64,000 bases of DNA, from assembly GCA_032209605.1 (NCBI GenBank), contig JASFXZ010000037.1, forward strand, positions 4,836,001 to 4,900,000. Reading direction: 5' to 3'. Below the pieces are notes generated by a model. The model was not told where the DNA came from and did no database searches. It worked only from the letters and a program-made list of their open reading frames with translations. Source of the DNA: Mactromeris polynyma. Taxonomy: Eukaryota; Mollusca; Bivalvia; Venerida; Mactridae. How positions within the stretch are numbered: the stretch's first letter is position 1; the number at the start of each line of letters is the position of its first letter. The position numbers and the translations under genes are program-made. Of this stretch, positions 1 through 15,200 are shown in pieces.

Positions 1-1712
1 TCTGGTTGAATGTATCTGTCATGATTCAATCATTCTAAGTGAGAGAAAACACACCCAACCGTCAATCTGTGTTACAGAAACATTAGTGTCTGGTTGAATG
101 TATCTGTCATGATTCAATCATTCTAAGTGAGAGAAAACACACCCACTCGTCAATCTGTTTTCCAGAAATATTACTGTTTGGTTGAATGTATCTGTCATGA
201 TTCAATCATTCTAAGCGAGAGAAAACACACCCAACCGTCAATCTGTGTTCCAGAAATAGTGGTGTCTGGTTGAATATATCTGTCATGATTCAATCATTCT
301 AAGCGAGAGAAAACACACCCACTCGTCAATCTGTGTTAAAGAAATATTAGTGTCTGGTTGAATATATCTGTCATGATTAAATCATTCTAAGTGAGAGGAA
401 ACACATCCACTCGTCAATATGTGTTCCAGAAATATTACTGTCTGGTTGAATGTATCTGTCATGATTCAATCATTCTAAGTAAGAGAAAACACACCCAACC
501 ATCAATCTGTGTTCCAGAAATATTAGTGTCTGGTTGAATGTATCTGTCACGATTCAATCATTCGAAGCGAGAGGAAACACACCCACTCGTCAATCAGTGT
601 TGGAGAAATATTACTGTCTGGTTGAATGTATCTGTCATGATTCAATCCTTCTAAGTGAGAGAAAGTGTTCCTGAAATATTAGTGTCTGGTTGAATGTATC
701 TGTCATAATTATTTCATTCTAAGTGAGAAAAAACACACCCACTCGTCAATCAGTGTTCCAGAAATATTAGTGTCTTGTTGAATGTATCTGTCATGATTCA
801 ATCATTCTAAGTGAGAGAAAACACACCCACTCGTCAATCTGTGTTCCAGAAATATTACTGTCTGGTTGAATGTATCTGTCATGATTCAATCATTCTAAGT
901 GAGAGAAAACACACCCAATCGTCAATCTGTGTTACAGAAATATTACTGTCTAGTTGAATGTATCTGTCATGATTCAATCATTCTAAGTGAGAGAAAACAC
1001 ACCCAACCATCAATCTGTGTTCCAGAAATATTAGTGTCTGGTTGAATGTATCTGTCATGATTCAATCATTCTAAGCGAGAGAAAACACACCCAACCGTCA
1101 ATCTGTGTTCCAGAAATATTACTGTCTGGTTGAATGTATCTGTCATGATTCAATCATTCTAAGTGAGAGAAAACACACCCACTCGTCAATCTGTGTTCCA
1201 GCAATATTAGTGTCTGGTTGAATGTATCTGTCATGATTCAATCATTCTATGCGAGAGAAAACACACCCAACCGTCAATCTGTGTTCCAGAAATATTACTG
1301 TCTGGTTGAATGTATCTGTCATGATTCAATCATTCTAAGTGAGAGAAAACACACCCACTCGTCAATCTGTGTTAAAGAAATATTAGTGTCTGGTTGAATG
1401 TATCTGTCATGATTCAATCAATCTAAGCGAGAGAAAACACACCCACTCGTCAAACTGTGTTCCAGAAATATTACTGTCTGGTTGAATGTATCTGTCATGA
1501 TTCAATCATTCTAAGTGAGAGAAAACACACCCACTCGTCAATCTGTGTTAAAGAAATATTAGTGTCTGGTTGAATGTATCTGTCATGATTCAATCAATCT
1601 AAGCGAGAGAAAACACACCCACTCGTCAAACTGTGTTCCAGAAATATTACTGTCTGGTTGAATGTATCTGTCATGATTCAATCATTCTAAGTGAGACGAA
1701 ACCCATCCACTC

Positions 1713-4470
1713 GTCAATATGTGTTCCAGAAATATTACTGTCTGGTTGAATGTATCTGTCATGATTAAATCATTCTAAGTGAGAGAAAACACACCCAACC
1801 ATCAATCTGTGTTCCAGAAATATTAGTGTCTGGTTGAATGTATCTGTCACGATTCAATCATTCTAAGCGAGAGGAAACACACCCACTCGTCAATCAGTGT
1901 TAGAGAAATATTACTGTCTGGTTGAATGTATCTGTCATGATTCAATCCTTCTAAGTGAGAGAAAGTGTTCAAGAAATATTAGTGTCTGGTTGAATTTATC
2001 TGTCATAATTATTTCATTCTAAGTGAGAAAAAACACACCCACTCGTCAATCTGTGTTCCAGAAATATTAGTGTCTTGTTGAATGTATCTGTCATGATTCA
2101 ATCATTCTCAGTGAGAGAAAACACACCCACTCGTCAATCTGTGTTCCAGAAATATTACTGTCTGGTTGAATGTATCTGTCATAATTATTTCATTCTAAGT
2201 GAGAGAAAACACACCCACTCGTCAATATGTGTTCCAGAAATATTACTGTCTGGTTGAATGTATCTGTCATGATTCAATCATTCTAAGTGAGAGAAACACA
2301 CCCAACCATCAATCTGTGTTACAGAAATATTACTGTCTGGTTGAATGTATCTGTCATGATTCAATCATTCTCAGTGAGAGAAAACACACCCACTCGTCAA
2401 TCTGTGTTCCAGAAATATTACTGTCTGGTTGAATGTATCTGTCATAATTATTTCATTCTAAGTGAGAGAAAACACACCCACTCGTCAATATGTGTTCCAG
2501 AAATATTACTGTCTGGTTGAATGTATCTGTCATGATTCAATCATTCTAAGTGAGAGAAAACACACCCAACCATCAATCTGTGTTCCAGAAATATTACTGT
2601 CTGGTTGAATGTATCTGTCATGATTCAATCATTCTCAGTGAGAGAAAACACACCCACTCGCCAATCTGTGTTCCAGAAATATTACTGTCTGGTTGAATGT
2701 ATCTGTCATAATTATTTCATTCTAAGTGAGAGAAAACACACCCACTCGTCAATATGTGTTCCAGAAATATTACTGTCTGGTTGAATGTATCTGTCATGAT
2801 TAAATCATTCTAAGTGAGAGAAAACACACCCAACCATCAATCTGTGTTCCAGAAATATTAGTGTCTGGTTGAATGTATCTGTCACGATTCAATCATTCTA
2901 AGCGAGAGGAAACACACCCACTCGTCAATCAGTGTTAGAGAAATATTACTGTCTGGTTGAATGTATCTGTCATGATTCAATCCTTCTAAGTGAGAGAAAG
3001 TGTTCAAGAAATATTAGTGTCTGGTTGAATTTATCTGTCATAATTATTTCATTCTAAGTGAGAAAAAACACACCCACTCGTCAATCTGTGTTCCAGAAAT
3101 ATTAGTGTCTTGTTGAATGTATCTGTCATGATTCAATCATTCTCAGTGAGAGAAAACACACCCACTCGTCAATCTGTGTTCCAGAAATATTACTGTCTGG
3201 TTGAATGTATCTGTCATAATTATTTCATTCTAAGTGAGAGAAAACACACCCACTCGTCAATATGTGTTCCAGAAATATTACTGTCTGGTTGAATGTATCT
3301 GTCATGATTCAATCATTCTAAGTGAGAGAAACACACCCAACCATCAATCTGTGTTACAGAAATATTACTGTCTGGTTGAATGTATCTGTCATGATTCAAT
3401 CATTCTCAGTGAGAGAAAACACACCCACTCGTCAATCTGTGTTCCAGAAATATTACTGTCTGGTTGAATGTATCTGTCATAATTATTTCATTCTAAGTGA
3501 GAGAAAACACACCCACTCGTCAATATGTGTTCCAGAAATATTACTGTCTGGTTGAATGTATCTGTCATGATTCAATCATTCTAAGTGAGAGAAAACACAC
3601 CCAACCATCAATCTGTGTTCCAGAAATATTACTGTCTGGTTGAATGTATCTGTCATGATTCAATCATTCTCAGTGAGAGAAAACACACCCACTCGCCAAT
3701 CTGTGTTCCAGAAATATTACTGTCTGGTTGAATGTATCTGTCATAATTATTTCATTCTAAGTGAGAGAAAACACACCCACTCGTCAATATGTGTTCCAGA
3801 AATATTACTGTCTGGTTGAATGTATCTGTCATGATTAAATCATTCTAAGTGAGAGAAAACACACCCAACCATCAATCTGTGTTCCAGAAATATTAGTGTC
3901 TGGTTGAATGTATCTGTCACGATTCAATCATTCTAAGCGAGAGGAAACACACCCACTCGTCAATCAGTGTTAGAGAAATATTACTGTCTGGTTGAATGTA
4001 TCTGTCATGATTCAATCCTTCTAAGTGAGAGAAAGTGTTCAAGAAATATTAGTGTCTGGTTGAATTTATCTGTCATAATTATTTCATTCTAAGTGAGAAA
4101 AAACACACCCACTCGTCAATCTGTGTTCCAGAAATATTAGTGTCTTGTTGAATGTATCTGTCATGATTCAATCATTCTCAGTGAGAGAAAACACACCCAC
4201 TCGTCAATCTGTGTTCCAGAAATATTACTGTCTGGTTGAATGTATCTGTCATAATTATTTCATTCTAAGTGAGAGAAAACACACCCACTCGTCAATATGT
4301 GTTCCAGAAATATTAGTGTCTGGTTGAATGTATCTGTCATGATTCAATCATTCTAAGTGAGAGAAACACACCCAACCATCAATCTGTGTTACAGAAATAT
4401 TACTGTCTGGTTGAATGTATCTGTCATGATTCAATCATTCTCAGTGAGAGAAAACACACCCACTCGTCAA
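1713..4470. repeat. 1035-bp higher-order repeat, about 2.6 tandem copies inside the satellite
   Basis: The rare word gattaaat followed by the same run of variant monomers recurs at 1763, 2798 and 3833, exactly 1035 bp apart. The period equals 12 monomers (1056) minus 21. One monomer always lacks 20 bp (gagagaaagtgttcaag instead of gagagaaaacacaccc...), and another lacks one A (gagagaaacacaccc). Copies look almost identical by eye. The third copy departs after about 4310 (ttagtg for ttactg) and skips two monomers near 4450. Further copies of the same block recur outside the tandem run, with gattaaat near 6606, 11390, 15113 and 19425. Confidence 0.9.
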
Positions 4471-7400
4471 TATGTGTTCCAGAAATATTACTGTCTGGTT
4501 GAATGTATCTGTCATGATTCAATCATTCTAAGTGAGAGAAAACACACCCAACCATCAATCTGTGTTACAGAAATATTACTGTCTGGTTGAATGTATCTGT
4601 CATGATTCAATCCTTCTAAGCGAGAGGAAACACACCCACTCGTCAATCAGTGTTACAGAAATATTAGTGTCTGGTTGAATGTATCTGTCAGATTCAATCA
4701 TTCTAAGTGAGAGAAAACACACCCAACCATCAATCTGTGTTCCAGAAATATTACTGTCTAGTTGAATGTATCTGTCATGATTCAATCATTCTAAGCGAGA
4801 GGAAACACACCCACTCGTCAATCAGTGTTACAGAAATATTAGTGTCTGGTTGAATGTATCTGTCATGATTCAATCCTTCTAAGTGAGAGAACGTGTTCCA
4901 GAAATATTAGTGTCCGGTTGAATGTATCTGTCATAATTATTTCATTCTAAGTGAGAAAAAACACACCCACTCGTCAATCTGTGTTCCAGAAATATTAGTG
5001 TCTTGTTGAATGTATCTGTCATGATTCAATCATTCTAAGTGAGAGAAAACACACCCACTCGTCAATCTGTGTTCCAGAAATATTACTGTCTGGTTGAATG
5101 TATCTGTCATAATTATTTCATTCTAAGTGAGAGAAAACACACCCACTCGTCAATCTGTGTTCCAGAAATATTAGTGTCTGGTTGAATGTATCTGTCAGAT
5201 TCAATCATTCTAAGTGAGAGAAAACACACCCACTCGTCAATCTGTGTTCCAGAAATATTAGTGTCTGGTTGAATGTATCTGTCATGATTCAATCATTCTA
5301 AGTGAGAGAAAACACACCCAACCATCAATCTGTGTTCCAGAAATATTACTGTCTGGTTGAATGTATCTGTCATGATTCAATCATTCTAAGCGAGAGTAAA
5401 CACACCCAACCGTCAATCTGTGTTACAGAAATATTAGTGTCTGGTTGAATGTATCTGTCATGATTCAATCATTCTAAGTGAGAGAAAACACACCCAACCA
5501 TCAATCTGTGTTCCAGAAATATTACTGTCTGGTTGAATGTATATGTCATGATTCAATCATTCTAAGTAAGATAAAACACACACAACCATCAATCTGTGTT
5601 CCAGAAATATTAGTGTCTGGTGGAATGTATCTGTCATGATTCAATCATTCTAAGTGAGAGGAAACACACCCACTCGTCAATCAGTGTTACAGAAATATTA
5701 CTGTCTGGTTGAATGTATCTGTCATGATTCAATCAATCTAAGCGAGAGAAAACACACCCACTCGTCAAACTGTGTTCCAGAAATATTACTGTCTGGTTGA
5801 ATGTATCTGTCATGATTCAATCATTCTAAGTGAGAGGAAACACATCCACTCGTCAATATGTGTTCCAGAAATATTACTGTCTGGTTGAATGTATCTGTCA
5901 TGATTCAATCATTCTAAGTAAGAGAAAACACACCCAACCATCAATCTGTGTTCCAGAAATATTAGTGTCTGGTTGAATGTATCTGTCACGATTCAATCAT
6001 TCGAAGCGAGAGGAAACACACCCACTCGTCAATCAGTGTTAGAGAAATATTACTGTCTGGTTGAATGTATCTGTCATGATTCAATCCTTCTAAGTGAGAG
6101 AAAACACACCCAACCGTCAATCTGTGTTCCAGAAATATTACTGTCTGGTTGAATGTATCTGTCATGATTCAATCATTCTAAGTGAGAGAAAACACACCCA
6201 ACCATCAATCTGTGTTCCAGAAATATTACTGTCTGGTTGAATGTATCTGTCATAATTATTTCATTCTAAGTGAGAGAAAACACACCCACTCGTCAATATG
6301 TGTTCCAGAAATATTACTGTCTGGTTGAATGTATCTGTCATGATTCAATCATTCTAAGTGAGAGAAAACACACCCAACCATCAATCTGTGTTCCAGAAAT
6401 ATTACTGTCTGGTTGAATGTATCTGTCATGATTCAATCATTCTCAGTGAGAGAAAACACACCCACTCGCCAATCTGTGTTCCAGAAATATTACTGTCTGG
6501 TTGAATGTATCTGTCATAATTATTTCATTCTAAGTGAGAGAAAACACACCCACTCGTCAATATGTGTTCCAGAAATATTACTGTCTGGTTGAATGTATCT
6601 GTCATGATTAAATCATTCTAAGTGAGAGAAAACACACCCAACCATCAATCTGTGTTCCAGAAATATTAGTGTCTGGTTGAATGTATCTGTCACGATTCAA
6701 TCATTCTAAGCGAGAGGAAACACACCCACTCGTCAATCAGTGTTAGAGAAATATTACTGTCTGGTTGAATGTATCTGTCATGATTCAATCCTTCTAAGTG
6801 AGAGAAAGTGTTCAAGAAATATTAGTGTCTGGTTGAATTTATCTGTCATAATTATTTCATTCTAAGTGAGAAAAAACACACCCACTCGTCAATCTGTGTT
6901 CCAGAAATATTAGTGTCTTGTTGAATGTATCTGTCATGATTCAATCATTCTCAGTGAGAGAAAACACACCCACTCGTCAATCTGTGTTCCAGAAATATTA
7001 CTGTCTGGTTGAATGTATCTGTCATAATTATTTCATTCTAAGTGAGAGAAAACACACCCACTCGTCAATATGTGTTCCAGAAATATTAGTGTCTGGTTGA
7101 ATGTATCTGTCATGATTCAATCATTCTAAGTGAGAGAAACACACCCAACCATCAATCTGTGTTACAGAAATATTACTGTCTGGTTGAATGTATCTGTCAT
7201 GATTCAATCATTCTCAGTGAGAGAAAACACACCCACTCGTCAATCTGTGTTCCAGAAATATTACTGTCTGGTTGAATGTATCTGTCATAATTATTTCATT
7301 CTAAGTGAGAGAAAACACACCCACTCGTCAATATGTGTTCCAGAAATATTACTGTCTGGTTGAATGTATCTGTCATGATTCAATCATTCTAAGTGAGAGA

Positions 7401-9299
7401 AAACACACCCAACCATCAATCTGTGTTACAGAAATATTACTGTCTGGTTGAATGTATCTGTCATGATTCAATCCTTCTAAGCGAGAGGAAACACACCCAC
7501 TCGTCAATCAGTGTTACAGAAATATTAGTGTCTGGTTGAATGTATCTGTCAGATTCAATCATTCTAAGTGAGAGAAAACACACCCAACCATCAATCTGTG
7601 TTCCAGAAATATTACTGTCTAGTTGAATGTATCTGTCATGATTCAATCATTCTAAGCGAGAGGAAACACACCCACTCGTCAATCAGTGTTACAGAAATAT
7701 TAGTGTCTGGTTGAATGTATCTGTCATGATTCAATCCTTCTAAGTGAGAGAACGTGTTCCAGAAATATTAGTGTCCGGTTGAATGTATCTGTCATAATTA
7801 TTTCATTCTAAGTGAGAAAAAACACACCCACTCGTCAATCTGTGTTCCAGAAATATTAGTGTCTTGTTGAATGTATCTGTCATGATTCAATCATTCTAAG
7901 TGAGAGAAAACACACCCACTCGTCAATCTGTGTTCCAGAAATATTACTGTCTGGTTGAATGTATCTGTCATAATTATTTCATTCTAAGTGAGAGAAAACA
8001 CACCCACTCGTCAATCTGTGTTCCAGAAATATTACTGTCTGGTTGAATGTATCTGTCAGATTCAATCATTCTAAGTGAGAGAAAACACACCCACTCGTCA
8101 ATCTGTGTTCCAGAAATATTAGTGTCTGGTTGAATGTATCTGTCATGATTCAATCATTCTAAGTGAGAGAAAACACACCCAACCATCAATCTGTGTTCCA
8201 GAAATATTACTGTCTGGTTGAATGTATCTGTCATGATTCAATCATTCTAAGCGAGAGTAAACACACCCAACCGTCAATCTGTGTTACAGAAATATTAGTG
8301 TCTGGTTGAATGTATCTGTCATGATTCAATTATTCTAAGTGAGAGAAAACACACCCAACCATCAATCTGTGTTCCAGAAATATTACTGTCTGGTTGAATG
8401 TATATGTCATGATTCAATCATTCTAAGTAAGAGAAAACACACACAACCATCAATCTGTGTTCCAGAAATATTAGTGTCTGGTGGAATGTATCTGTCATGA
8501 TTCAATCATTCTAAGTGAGAGGAAACACACCCACTCGTCAATCAGTGTTACAGAAATATTACTGTCTGGTTGAATGTATCTGTCATGATTCAATCAATCT
8601 AAGCGAGAGAAAACACACCCACTCGTCAAACTGTGTTCCAGAAATATTACTGTCTGGTTGAATGTATCTGTCATGATTCAATCATTCTAAGTGAGAGGAA
8701 ACACATCCACTCGTCAATATGTGTTCCAGAAATATTACTGTCTGGTTGAATGTATCTGTCATGATTCAATCATTCTAAGTAAGAGAAAACACACCCAACC
8801 ATCAATCTGTGTTCCAGAAATATTAGTGTCTGGTTGAATGTATCTGTCACGATTCAATCATTCGAAGCGAGAGGAAACACACCCACTCGTCAATCAGTGT
8901 TAGAGAAATATTACTGTCTGGTTGAATGTATCTGTCATGATTCAATCCTTCTAAGTGAGAGAAAACACACCCAACCGTCAATCTGTGTTCCAGAAATATT
9001 ACTGTCTGGTTGAATGTATCTGTCATGATTCAATCATTCTAAGTGAGAGAAAACACACCCAACCATCAATCTGTGTTCCAGAAATATTAGTGTCTGGTTG
9101 AATGTATCTGTCATGATTCAATCATTCTAAGCGAGAGAAAACACACCCAACCGTCAATCTGTGTTCCTGAAATATTAGTGTCTGGTTGAATGTATCTGTC
9201 ATAATTCAATCATTCTAAGTGAGAAAAAACACACCCACTCGTCAATCAGTGTTCCAGAAATATTAGTGTCTTGTTGAATGTATCTGTCATGATTCAATC

Positions 9300-12200
9300 A
9301 TTCTAAGTGAGAGAAAACACACCCACTCGTCAATCTGTGTTCCAGAAATATTACTGTCTGGTTGAATGTATCTGTCATGATTCAATCATTCTAAGTGAGA
9401 GAAAACACACCCAATCGTCAATCTGTGTTACAGAAATATTACTGTCTAGTTGAATGTATCTGTCATGATTCAATCATTCTAAGTGAGAGAAAACACACCC
9501 ACTCGTCAATCTGTGTTCCAGAAATATTACTGTCTGGTTGAATGTATCTGTCATGATTCAATCATTCTAAGTGAGAGAAAACACACCCAATCGTCAATCT
9601 GTGTTACAGAAATATTACTGTCTAGTTGAATGTATCTGTCATGATTCAATCATTCTAAGTGAGAGAAAACACACCCAACCATCAATCTGTGTTCCAGAAA
9701 TATTAGTGTCTGGTTGAATGTATCTGTCATGATTCAATCATTTGAAGCGAGAGAAAACACACCCAACCGTCAATCTGTGTTCCAGAAATATTACTGTCTG
9801 GTTGAATGTATCTGTCATGATTCAATCATTCTAAGTGAGAGAAAACACACCCAACCGTCAATCTGTGTTCCAGAAATATTACTGTCTGGTTGAATGTATC
9901 TGTCATGATTCAATCATTCTAAGTGAGAGAAAACACACCCAACCGTCAATCTGTGTTCCAGAAATATTACTGTCTGGTTGAATGTATCTGTCATGATTCA
10001 ATCATTCTAAGTGAGAGAAAACACACCCACTCGTCAATCTGTGTTCCAGAAATATTAGTGTCTGGTTGAATGTATCTGTCATGATTCAATCATTCTAAGC
10101 GAGAGAAAACACACCCAACCGTCAATCTGTGTTCCAGAAATATTAGTGTCTGGTTGAATGTATCTGTCATGATTCAATCATTCTAAGTGAGAGAAAACAC
10201 ACCCAACCGTCAATCTGTGTTACAGAAACATTAGTGTCTGGTTGAATGTATCTGTCATGATTCAATCATTCTAAGTGAGAGAAAACACACCCACTCGTCA
10301 ATCTGTTTTCCAGAAATATTACTGTTTGGTTGAATGTATCTGTCATGATTCAATCATTCTAAGCGAGAGAAAACACACCCAACCGTCAATCTGTGTTCCA
10401 GAAATAGTGGTGTCTGGTTGAATGTATCTGTCATGATTCAATCATTCTAAGCGAGAGAAAACACACCCACTCGTCAATCTGTGTTAAAGAAATATTAGTG
10501 TCTGGGTGAATATATCTGTCATGATTAAATCATTCTAAGTGAGAGGAAACACATCCACTCGTCAATATGTGTTCCAGAAATATTACTGTCTGGTTGAATG
10601 TATCTGTCATGATTCAATCATTCTAAGTAAGAGAAAACACACCCAACCATCAATCTGTGTTCCAGAAATATTAGTGTCTGGTTGAATGTATCTGTCACGA
10701 TTCAATCATTCGAAGCGAGAGGAAACACACCCACTCGTCAATCAGTGTAAGAGAAATATTACTGTCTGGTTGAATGTATCTGTCATGATTCAATCCTTCT
10801 AAGTGAGAGAAAGTGTTCCTGAAATATTAGTGTCTGGTTGAATGTATCTGTCATAATTATTTCATTCTAAGTGAGAAAAAACACACCCACTCGTCAATCA
10901 GTGTTCCAGAAATATTAGTGTCTTGTTGAATGTATCTGTCATGATTCAATCATTCTAAGTGAGAGAAAACACACCCACTCGTCAATCTGTGTTCCAGAAA
11001 TATTACTGTCTGGTTGAATGTATCTGTCATAATTATTTCATTCTAAGTGAGAGAAAACACACCCACTCGTCAATATGTGTTCCAGAAATATTACTGTCTG
11101 GTTGAATGTATCTGTCATGATTCAATCATTCTAAGTGAGAGAAAACACACCCAACCATCAATCTGTGTTCCAGAAATATTACTGTCTGGTTGAATGTATC
11201 TGTCATGATTCAATCATTCTCAGTGAGAGAAAACACACCCACTCGCCAATCTGTGTTCCAGAAATATTACTGTCTGGTTGAATGTATCTGTCATAATTAT
11301 TTCATTCTAAGTGAGAGAAAACACACCCACTCGTCAATATGTGTTCCAGAAATATTACTGTCTGGTTGAATGTATCTGTCATGATTAAATCATTCTAAGT
11401 GAGAGAAAACACACCCAACCATCAATCTGTGTTCCAGAAATATTAGTGTCTGGTTGAATGTATCTGTCACGATTCAATCATTCTAAGCGAGAGGAAACAC
11501 ACCCACTCGTCAATCAGTGTTAGAGAAATATTACTGTCTGGTTGAATGTATCTGTCATGATTCAATCCTTCTAAGTGAGAGAAAGTGTTCAAGAAATATT
11601 AGTGTCTGGTTGAATTTATCTGTCATAATTATTTCATTCTAAGTGAGAAAAAACACACCCACTCGTCAATCTGTGTTCCAGAAATATTAGTGTCTTGTTG
11701 AATGTATCTGTCATGATTCAATCATTCTCAGTGAGAGAAAACACACCCACTCGTCAATCTGTGTTCCAGAAATATTACTGTCTGGTTGAATGTATCTGTC
11801 ATAATTATTTCATTCTAAGTGAGAGAAAACACACCCACTCGTCAATATGTGTTCCAGAAATATTAGTGTCTGGTTGAATGTATCTGTCATGATTCAATCA
11901 TTCTAAGTGAGAGAAACACACCCAACCATCAATCTGTGTTACAGAAATATTACTGTCTGGTTGAATGTATCTGTCATGATTCAATCCTTCTAAGTGAGAG
12001 AAAACACACCCACTCGTCAATATGTGTTCCAGAAATATTACTGTCTGGTTGAATGTATCTGTCATGATTAAATCATTCTAAGTGAGAGAAAACACACCCA
12101 ACCATCAATCTGTGTTCCAGAAATATTAGTGTCTGGTTGAATGTATCTGTCACGATTCAATCATTCGAAGCGAGAGGAAACACACCCACTCGTCAATCAG

Positions 12201-15200
12201 TGTAAGAGAAATATTACTGTCTGGTTGAATGTATCTGTCATGATTCAATCCTTCTAAGTGAGAGAAAGTGTTCCTGAAATATTAGTGTCTGGTTGAATGT
12301 ATCTGTCATAATTATTTCATTCTAAGTGAGAAAAAACACACCCACTCGTCAATCAGTGTTCCAGAAATATTAGTGTCTTGTTGAATGTATCTGTCATGAT
12401 TCAATCATTCTAAGTGAGAGAAAACACACCCACTCGTCAATCTGTGTTCCAGAAATATTACTGTCTGGTTGAATGTATCTGTCATAATTATTTCATTCTA
12501 AGTGAGAGAAAACACACCCACTCGTCAATATGTGTTCCAGAAATATTACTGTCTGGTTGAATGTATCTGTCATGATTCAATCATTCTAAGTGAGAGAAAA
12601 CACACCCAACCATCAATCTGTGTTCCAGAAATATTACTGTCTGGTTGAATGTATCTGTCATGATTCAATCATTCTCAGTGAGAGAAAACACACCCACTCG
12701 CCAATCTGTGTTCCAGAAATATTACTGTCTGGTTGAATGTATCTGTCATAATTATTTCATTCTAAGTGAGAGAAAACACACCCACTCGTCAATATGTGTT
12801 CCAGAAATATTACTGTCTGGTTGAATGTATCTGTCATGATTAAATCATTCTAAGTGAGAGAAAACACACCCAACCATCAATCTGTGTTCCAGAAATATTA
12901 GGGTCTGGTTGAATGTATCTGTCACGATTCAATCATTCTAAGCGAGAGGAAACACACCCACTCGTCAATCAGTGTTAGAGAAATATTACTGTCTGGTTGA
13001 ATGTATCTGTCATGATTCAATCATTCTAAGTGAGAGAAAACACACCCACTCGTCAATCTGTGTTCCAGAAATATTACTGTCTGGTTGAATGTATCTGTCA
13101 TGATTCAATCATTCTAAGTGAGAGAAAACACACCCAATCGTCAATCTGTGTTACAGAAATATTACTGTCTAGTTGAATGTATCTGTCATGATTCAATCAT
13201 TCTAAGTGAGAGAAAACACACCCACTCGTCAATCTGTGTTCCAGAAATATTACTGTCTGGTTGAATGTATCTGTCATGATTCAATCATTCTAAGTGAGAG
13301 AAAACACACCCAATCGTCAATCTGTGTTACAGAAATATTACTGTCTAGTTGAATGTATCTGTCATGATTCAATCATTCTAAGTGAGAGAAAACACACCCA
13401 ACCATCAATCTGTGTTCCAGAAATATTAGTGTCTGGTTGAATGTATCTGTCATGATTCAATCATTCTAAGCGAGAGAAAACACACCCAACCGTCAATCTG
13501 TGTTCCAGAAATATTACTGTCTGGTTGAATGTATCTGTCATGATTCAATCATTCTAAGTGAGAGAAAACACACCCAACCGTCAATCTGTGTTCCAGAAAT
13601 ATTACTGTCTGGTTGAATGTATCTGTCATGATTCAATCATTCTAAGTGAGAGAAAACACACCCAACCGTCAATCTGTGTTCCAGAAATATTACTGTCTGG
13701 TTGAATGTATCTGTCATGATTCAATCATTCTAAGTGAGAGAAAACACACCCACTCGTCAATCTGTGTTCCAGAAATATTAGTGTCTGGTTGAATGTATCT
13801 GTCATGATTCAATCATTCTAAGCGAGAGAAAACACACCCAACCGTCAATCTGTGTTCCAGAAATATTAGTGTCTGGTTGAATGTATCTGTCATGATTCAA
13901 TCATTCTAAGTGAGAGAAAACACACCCAACCGTCAATCTGTGTTACAGAAACATTAGTGTCTGGTTGAATGTATCTGTCATGATTCAATCATTCTAAGTG
14001 AGAGAAAACACACCCACTCGTCAATCTGTTTTCCAGAAATATTACTGTTTGGTTGAATGTATCTGTCATGATTCAATCATTCTAAGCGAGAGAAAACACA
14101 CCCAACCGTCAATCTGTGTTCCAGAAATAGTGGTGTCTGGTTGAATGTATCTGTCATGATTCAATCATTCTAAGCGAGAGAAAACACACCCACTCGTCAA
14201 TCTGTGTTAAAGAAATATTAGTGTCTGGGTGAATATATCTGTCATGATTAAATCATTCTAAGTGAGAGGAAACACATCCACTCGTCAATATGTGTTCCAG
14301 AAATATTACTGTCTGGTTGAATGTATCTGTCATGATTCAATCATTCTAAGTAAGAGAAAACACACCCAACCATCAATCTGTGTTCCAGAAATATTAGTGT
14401 CTGGTTGAATGTATCTGTCACGATTCAATCATTCGAAGCGAGAGGAAACACACCCACTCGTCAATCAGTGTAAGAGAAATATTACTGTCTGGTTGAATGT
14501 ATCTGTCATGATTCAATCCTTCTAAGTGAGAGAAAGTGTTCCTGAAATATTAGTGTCTGGTTGAATGTATCTGTCATAATTATTTCATTCTAAGTGAGAA
14601 AAAACACACCCACTCGTCAATCAGTGTTCCAGAAATATTAGTGTCTTGTTGAATGTATCTGTCATGATTCAATCATTCTAAGTGAGAGAAAACACACCCA
14701 CTCGTCAATCTGTGTTCCAGAAATATTACTGTCTGGTTGAATGTATCTGTCATAATTATTTCATTCTAAGTGAGAGAAAACACACCCACTCGTCAATATG
14801 TGTTCCAGAAATATTACTGTCTGGTTGAATGTATCTGTCATGATTCAATCATTCTAAGTGAGAGAAAACACACCCAACCATCAATCTGTGTTCCAGAAAT
14901 ATTACTGTCTGGTTGAATGTATCTGTCATGATTCAATCATTCTCAGTGAGAGAAAACACACCCACTCGCCAATCTGTGTTCCAGAAATATTACTGTCTGG
15001 TTGAATGTATCTGTCATAATTATTTCATTCTAAGTGAGAGAAAACACACCCACTCGTCAATATGTGTTCCAGAAATATTACTGTCTGGTTGAATGTATCT
15101 GTCATGATTAAATCATTCTAAGTGAGAGAAAACACACCCAACCATCAATCTGTGTTCCAGAAATATTAGTGTCTGGTTGAATGTATCTGTCACGATTCAA

